In this document: positions 12,732-15,617 of the stretch, in pieces
Layout of the letters: each line of letters starts with the position of its first letter
How positions within the stretch are numbered: position 1 is the stretch's first letter
NCBI GenBank assembly: GCA_034435675.1
Contig: DAOTWP010000317.1
Coordinates: 1 to 15,617 of the forward strand
DNA length: 15,617 bases
Direction: 5' to 3'
Source of the DNA: DAOTWP01 sp034435675
GTDB lineage: Bacteria; Chloroflexota; Anaerolineae; Aggregatilineales; Phototrophicaceae
Position numbers and translations under genes: made by a program
The notes under the pieces: model-generated
What the model was told of the DNA's origin: nothing
Database searches by the model: none
What the model saw: the letters and a program-made list of their open reading frames with translations, nothing else

Positions 12732-14960
12732 CTACTCGCCAAAGGACAATTCTGTCAGCAGCAGGGCGTCATCCGGCGCGTCCGTATCCAGCCGGACGAA
12801 GCTGTCCGGTGCGTACCAGCCCACCAGCAGCCGGTAGCTGCCTGCGGGCGGGGGCGTGGTGTAGACCAGCGTATGCCGTGTGAGGAACTGCTCGCCGCTG
12901 TGCCAATAGCGCGTAGGCAAGTCCGGCGGGGCATCCCCCTGCCCCACGATGCTGTTGGCGCTGTCCAGCACCTGCGCGAACACCGTGTAATCGCTCGCTG
13001 GCGTGCCCAGCGCTGCCCACAGCAGCAGCAGCCGGTCAGCTTCCAGCGCATAGCCGCGCAGCGCGATCAGCCCGCCAAACTGTCCCGCTGCCGGTTGCAG
13101 CGGCAGATCAGGCACGGGCGCGGCAGAGGTCACCCGCCCAAAGCCGCCCGCATCCAGCATCACGCTGTCCAGCGCCCTGCCATCGCCATCCTGCGGCGGC
13201 AGCAGCGTGCCGTCGGGGTAAAACCACCAGCCGACCTGCACGCGCAGGCGGTAACGCCCTTCCGCATCCGTGTCAAGCGGAATGGCGTAATGGTCGGCGT
13301 AGATGCCGGGCTGCCATGTGCTGGTACGCAGCCTGCCGCCGCCGGGGTAGCTGTCCACCTTGCCGATCACGCTGCCGTCCGGGGCAGCAGCGTGCAGCCA
13401 CAGGCTGAAATCCTGTGTGGCAGGCTCAATCACGCGCCAGTAAACCGTCACCGGCAGGCTTTCGCCGGGCTGGTAGCGCCCATCCGCGACAGCATAACCG
13501 ATCAACTCGACAGCGCCAAACCGCGCATACACCGGGCGAGCATCGGCGGGCAGTGCCGCCAGCACGGGCGGGGGCGCATACTGCGGCGCAATCGTCACGA
13601 ACGGCACCAGCGCGGCAAAAATGCCCAGCGGCGCGAGCAGCAGCAGTTCCCCCGGCAGGCGCGGCAGCATGCCACGCAGCCGCCCGGCGCGCAGGCGCTC
13701 TGCCAGCGCTGTGCCCAGTGTCCACAGCCCTGCCGCCAGCAGGCTGCTGATGGTGGCAATGAACGGAAACAACAGCCGCCCCTGCGAGGCATACGTCTGC
13801 GCCGTCCAGGCGATCAGCGCGGCGCTGCCTGTGACCAGCGTCAGCAGCAGCAGCCCCGGCGCGACCCACGCGGCAAACCCGCGCAAGCGCCGCAGATACA
13901 GCAGGCAGCCAACCGCCGCCGCCAGCGTCAGCGTGTCCATGATGCCATAAAAAAGCGGCACGGTGGTGATATTCACCGCGCCGAACCAGCCCCAGTACGC
14001 CGCCCTGAAGCCCTCAAACTCCGCCAGCAGCGTGCCCAGCGTAAACGGCTCCGTGCGCGGACCGGCAACCGCGACCATTGTGCCTGTGCCGAACAGTTCG
14101 CCATAGAGCGCCAGATTGCGCAGATACCACCAGCCTGCCAGCACGCCCCACAGCCCCACGACCAGCACACCCAGCAGCACCAGCCCACGCCAGCCTTTGC
14201 GCTGCACCGCCACCCACAGCGCCGCCAGCGCCACCACTGGCAGCAGGACCAGCCCGCTGAGTTTGCTCAGTGACGCCAGCGCCAGCAGCAGCGCCAGCAG
14301 CAGACTGCGCCGCGTACTGAAGCCATCACGCAGCAGCAGCAGCGTCTGCCACACAATCAGGCTGTTCAGCGCCGTGACCAGATTATCGTTGTTGACCGAC
14401 GCGGTGATGAACAGAAACATCGGGTTAAAGGCGGTCAGCCCCGCCGCCAGCAGTGCCGCGCCGGACACAGCGGGCAGCAGCAGGCGCGCACAGGCGTACA
14501 CCGCTGTGATCGTCACTACACCGAGGACGATGCTCAGCCCGCGCACCAGATAAACCGCCAGCGCCGTGCCCGCCAGCGGCGACTGCGGACTGGCGTGCAG
14601 CACGAGGTTTTTGTTGCCCAGCACACCGGGATTGCCGGGGATGGCATGTGGGTTCGGCTGGGTGGCGGCGACAAAATCGCCCCGGTCCAGCGGGCGCACC
14701 AGCAGCGCGGCAAGCCAGTAATACAACGGCGGCTGACTGCCTTCCTGTTCCCAGGGGGTCGCCACGCCGGGGCGCTGTACGGGCAGTGCGCCAGCATCGG
14801 CAAGCTGCTGCACCATGCCCATATGCCACAGCTCGTCCGATGCTTCAAACGGCGGGGTGGCGCGGGTATAGACCAGCGCCAGCAGCACGAACAACGCCAA
14901 CAGTGCCAGCAGCGAGCGCGGCACAGCGGGGCGAGTGGTTTGCGGGTTCACGACGGGCAC
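12732..14960 (-). CDS. GT-C membrane glycosyltransferase (GT39/ArnT/PMT-like) with C-terminal beta-sandwich domains
   Basis: The 742-residue protein starts at a GTG (14960) with AGAGG eleven bases upstream. After the first membrane helix (about 14-31) the extracytoplasmic loop carries the acidic pair D42-E43 in EASDELWHM, the typical GT-C catalytic position. QEGSQPPLYYWLAALL (72-87) is a motif shared with ArnT/PMT-like enzymes. About ten more helices run to roughly residue 460. The last 280 residues are soluble and beta-rich: a first module around LIGYAVADGRYQPGESLPVTVYW and a second from LIALRGYAL to the end, each finishing in a YRLxVxxWW/WY-like strand. Such enzymes transfer sugars from polyprenyl-phosphate donors outside the membrane; the acceptor is unknown. 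It is divergent from the 65-residue membrane protein, with 36 bases between start codons. Confidence 0.82.
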   Translation of the reverse strand: MPVVNPQTTRPAVPRSLLALLALFVLLALVYTRATPPFEASDELWHMGMVQQLADAGALPVQRPGVATPWEQEGSQPPLYYWLAALLVRPLDRGDFVAATQPNPHAIPGNPGVLGNKNLVLHASPQSPLAGTALAVYLVRGLSIVLGVVTITAVYACARLLLPAVSGAALLAAGLTAFNPMFLFITASVNNDNLVTALNSLIVWQTLLLLRDGFSTRRSLLLALLLALASLSKLSGLVLLPVVALAALWVAVQRKGWRGLVLLGVLVVGLWGVLAGWWYLRNLALYGELFGTGTMVAVAGPRTEPFTLGTLLAEFEGFRAAYWGWFGAVNITTVPLFYGIMDTLTLAAAVGCLLYLRRLRGFAAWVAPGLLLLTLVTGSAALIAWTAQTYASQGRLLFPFIATISSLLAAGLWTLGTALAERLRAGRLRGMLPRLPGELLLLAPLGIFAALVPFVTIAPQYAPPPVLAALPADARPVYARFGAVELIGYAVADGRYQPGESLPVTVYWRVIEPATQDFSLWLHAAAPDGSVIGKVDSYPGGGRLRTSTWQPGIYADHYAIPLDTDAEGRYRLRVQVGWWFYPDGTLLPPQDGDGRALDSVMLDAGGFGRVTSAAPVPDLPLQPAAGQFGGLIALRGYALEADRLLLLWAALGTPASDYTVFAQVLDSANSIVGQGDAPPDLPTRYWHSGEQFLTRHTLVYTTPPPAGSYRLLVGWYAPDSFVRLDTDAPDDALLLTELSFGE

Positions 14961-14968
14961 AATACAAT
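14940..14968 (+). promoter_or_regulatory. Possible promoter of the 65-residue membrane protein gene
   Basis: TTGCGG (14940-14945) and TACAAT (14963-14968) are separated by 17 bases, 28 bases upstream of the ATG at 14997. The -35 would lie within the first codons of the divergent glycosyltransferase gene. Confidence 0.4.
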
Positions 14969-14996
14969 ACGCCTCTTAAGATTGGGAGGTGCGGCG

Positions 14997-15194
14997 ATGA
15001 AATTTGACTTTCAAAATCCCGGCGGGCGGGAAAGAATGTTCAGTTCGATCCTGATGTATCTGCTGGCACTGGTGATTGCCGCCGTCGGCAACTTCTATTT
15101 TCTGGAAGTCGCTATCGGCGCGACGATTCTGCTGTTCATCAGCGCGGTGCTGTGGGGCAGTGAATTTGTGCATGGCAACCGCCGTGACGAGTAA
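14997..15194 (+). CDS. Small two-helix membrane protein, unknown function
   Basis: The protein has 65 residues. The ATG at 14997 is preceded by GGGAGG with a seven-base spacer, a strong ribosome site that fixes this start over longer upstream frames. The N-terminus is polar and charged (KFDFQNPGGRERMFSS). Two hydrophobic helices follow (about 17-35, SILMYLLALVIAAVGNFYF, and 38-54, VAIGATILLFISAVLWG), with a charged tail, VHGNRRDE. Both ends are predicted in the cytoplasm. I do not recognise the family. It may be a small accessory or regulatory membrane peptide. It is divergent from the GT39-like gene. Confidence 0.75.
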   Translation: MKFDFQNPGGRERMFSSILMYLLALVIAAVGNFYFLEVAIGATILLFISAVLWGSEFVHGNRRDE

Positions 15195-15195
15195 G

Positions 15196-15234
15196 AACCC
15201 TGTCCTTGAACAAGGAGCTTATGTTCTTGAACCA
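15196..15234. repeat. Short imperfect hairpin repeat after the small membrane protein gene
   Basis: Just after the stop codon, TCCTTG (15203-15208) and CAAGGA (15211-15216) can pair, and the word GAACAAGGAGCTTATG resembles GAACAACGGGCTTATG near 7724 and GAACAGGGGGCTT near 286. The loop is tight, so the structure is weak. It may be a degraded member of the post-gene hairpin family. Confidence 0.3.
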
Positions 15235-15268
15235 ATAAGAAGCCGTCTGAATGTTCGTGATTTCTCCC

Positions 15269-15305
15269 GTAGGGGAGGGTGGCTAACGTTTAGACCCGCC
15301 CCTAC
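15269..15305. repeat. GTAGGGG inverted repeat (copy 3)
   Basis: GTAGGGGAGGGT (15269-15280) pairs with ACCCGCCCCTAC (15294-15305) with one mismatch around a 13-base loop. It lies in the 423-base gene-free end of the window. No flanking longer repeat was found. Confidence 0.65.
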
Positions 15306-15364
15306 AAAGGTGACGGCGGCAGGTTTCGCAGACCGCCACTAAGCCCCTTGTCCGGCTTCGCAGC

Positions 15365-15459
15365 TAAGTACAACCACAGAAATCTCGCGGGATTATTTTC
15401 CGTAGGGGCAGGTCTGAGACCTGCCCCTACATCCGACATTTTCAATTTGGTTGTACTTA
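15365..15459. mobile_element. TA-flanked 91-bp MITE-like element
   Basis: AGTACAACCA (15367-15376) is exactly reverse-complemented as TGGTTGTACT (15448-15457), and each end is flanked by TA (15365-15366, 15458-15459). The symmetry extends to CTAA/TTAG. TA flanks would fit IS630/Tc1-type insertion, though TA is itself palindromic and so weak evidence. The centre is a GTAGGGGC palindrome. It has no coding capacity. Confidence 0.55.
15402..15430. repeat. GTAGGGGC palindromic module (copy 4)
   Basis: GTAGGGGCAGGTCT (15402-15415), one central G, then AGACCTGCCCCTAC (15417-15430) form a perfect 14-bp-arm palindrome at the centre of the TA-flanked element. Confidence 0.8.
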
Positions 15460-15477
15460 GTACACTGACAAGATCAA

Positions 15478-15617
15478 GTTGACTACTCAGATACAGCCCT
15501 CACCCCCGCAGTCCCCCGCTCCCTAACGCCGCTGCGCGGCTGAGCGAGGGGGAGGGAAAATCCCCGGCAATTGGGTTGCTCCCCGCTCCTGGTGCCGAAG
15601 GCACGGTCGGGAGCGGG
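15478..15617. mobile_element. Second copy of the cloverleaf MITE-like family, cut by the window end
   Basis: GTTGACTACTCAG followed by GCCCTCACCCC (15496-15506) matches the left end of the element at 12088. Internal modules reappear in inverse orientation: AACGCCGCTGCGCGGCTG is the exact reverse complement of bases 12222-12239, and the closing CTCC..GGTGCCGAAGGCAC..GGGAG hairpin matches the reverse complement of the 12135-12165 hairpin. The right terminus is outside the window. Confidence 0.65.

Noticed and set aside
12873..14273. Long plus-strand open frame (466 codons) opposite the glycosyltransferase gene
   Set aside because: It is rich in Arg, Gln, Pro and His with no recognisable domain or ribosome site. 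It mirrors a convincing membrane protein on the other strand, so it is a GC-bias shadow.

Overview
The window looks like a chromosomal segment of a GC-rich, non-proteobacterial bacterium. A Chloroflexota (Anaerolineae-like) origin is my best guess. The pointers are the CoaBC active-site variant, the membrane glycosyltransferase with a long beta-sandwich tail, DUF4342, the secreted LamG protein, and many palindromic GTAGGGGC and GCCCTCACCCC intergenic repeats. This is inference without a phylogenetic marker. No rRNA, tRNA or CRISPR array was seen.

Layout. 2-244 (+) is the 3' end of a LamG-type secreted protein. 4059-364 (-) is the most interesting block. It is a three-gene, apparently copper-related locus: a DeoR-type regulator whose C-terminal half looks like the copper chaperone NosL, an MbnP-type secreted copper protein, and a membrane-anchored di-heme MauG/MbnH-type enzyme fused to a PCuAC-like copper domain. 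MbnH enzymes are known to oxidise a tryptophan of their MbnP partner to kynurenine. No methanobactin precursor or biosynthesis gene is visible, so this looks like a methanobactin-independent MbnP/MbnH system with its own copper or redox sensor. 4152-4304 is a small non-autonomous transposon-like element. 4460-6550 (+) is a two-gene unit, glycerophosphodiester phosphodiesterase plus CoaBC. 6689-7699 (+) is a secreted protein of unknown function, separated by a strong bidirectional terminator from a DUF4342 protein (8326-7994, -). 9943-8447 (-) is a processive cellulose-synthase-like GT2 enzyme. 10249-11982 (+) is a 67K-type SppA protease. 12088-12279 is a second transposon-like element with a cloverleaf-like fold. 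12574-12359 (-) is a small unknown protein. 14960-12732 (-) is a GT-C membrane glycosyltransferase, divergent from a 65-residue membrane protein (14997-15194, +). The last 420 bases are almost entirely palindromic repeats and two further small elements, one cut by the window end.

How it fits together. Most genes concern the envelope or extracytoplasmic space (MbnP/MbnH, GDPD, GT2, GT39-like, SppA, LamG protein, secreted protein). CoaBC is core coenzyme A biosynthesis. The intergenic spaces have been heavily colonised by small inverted-repeat elements, three of which show plausible target-site duplications.
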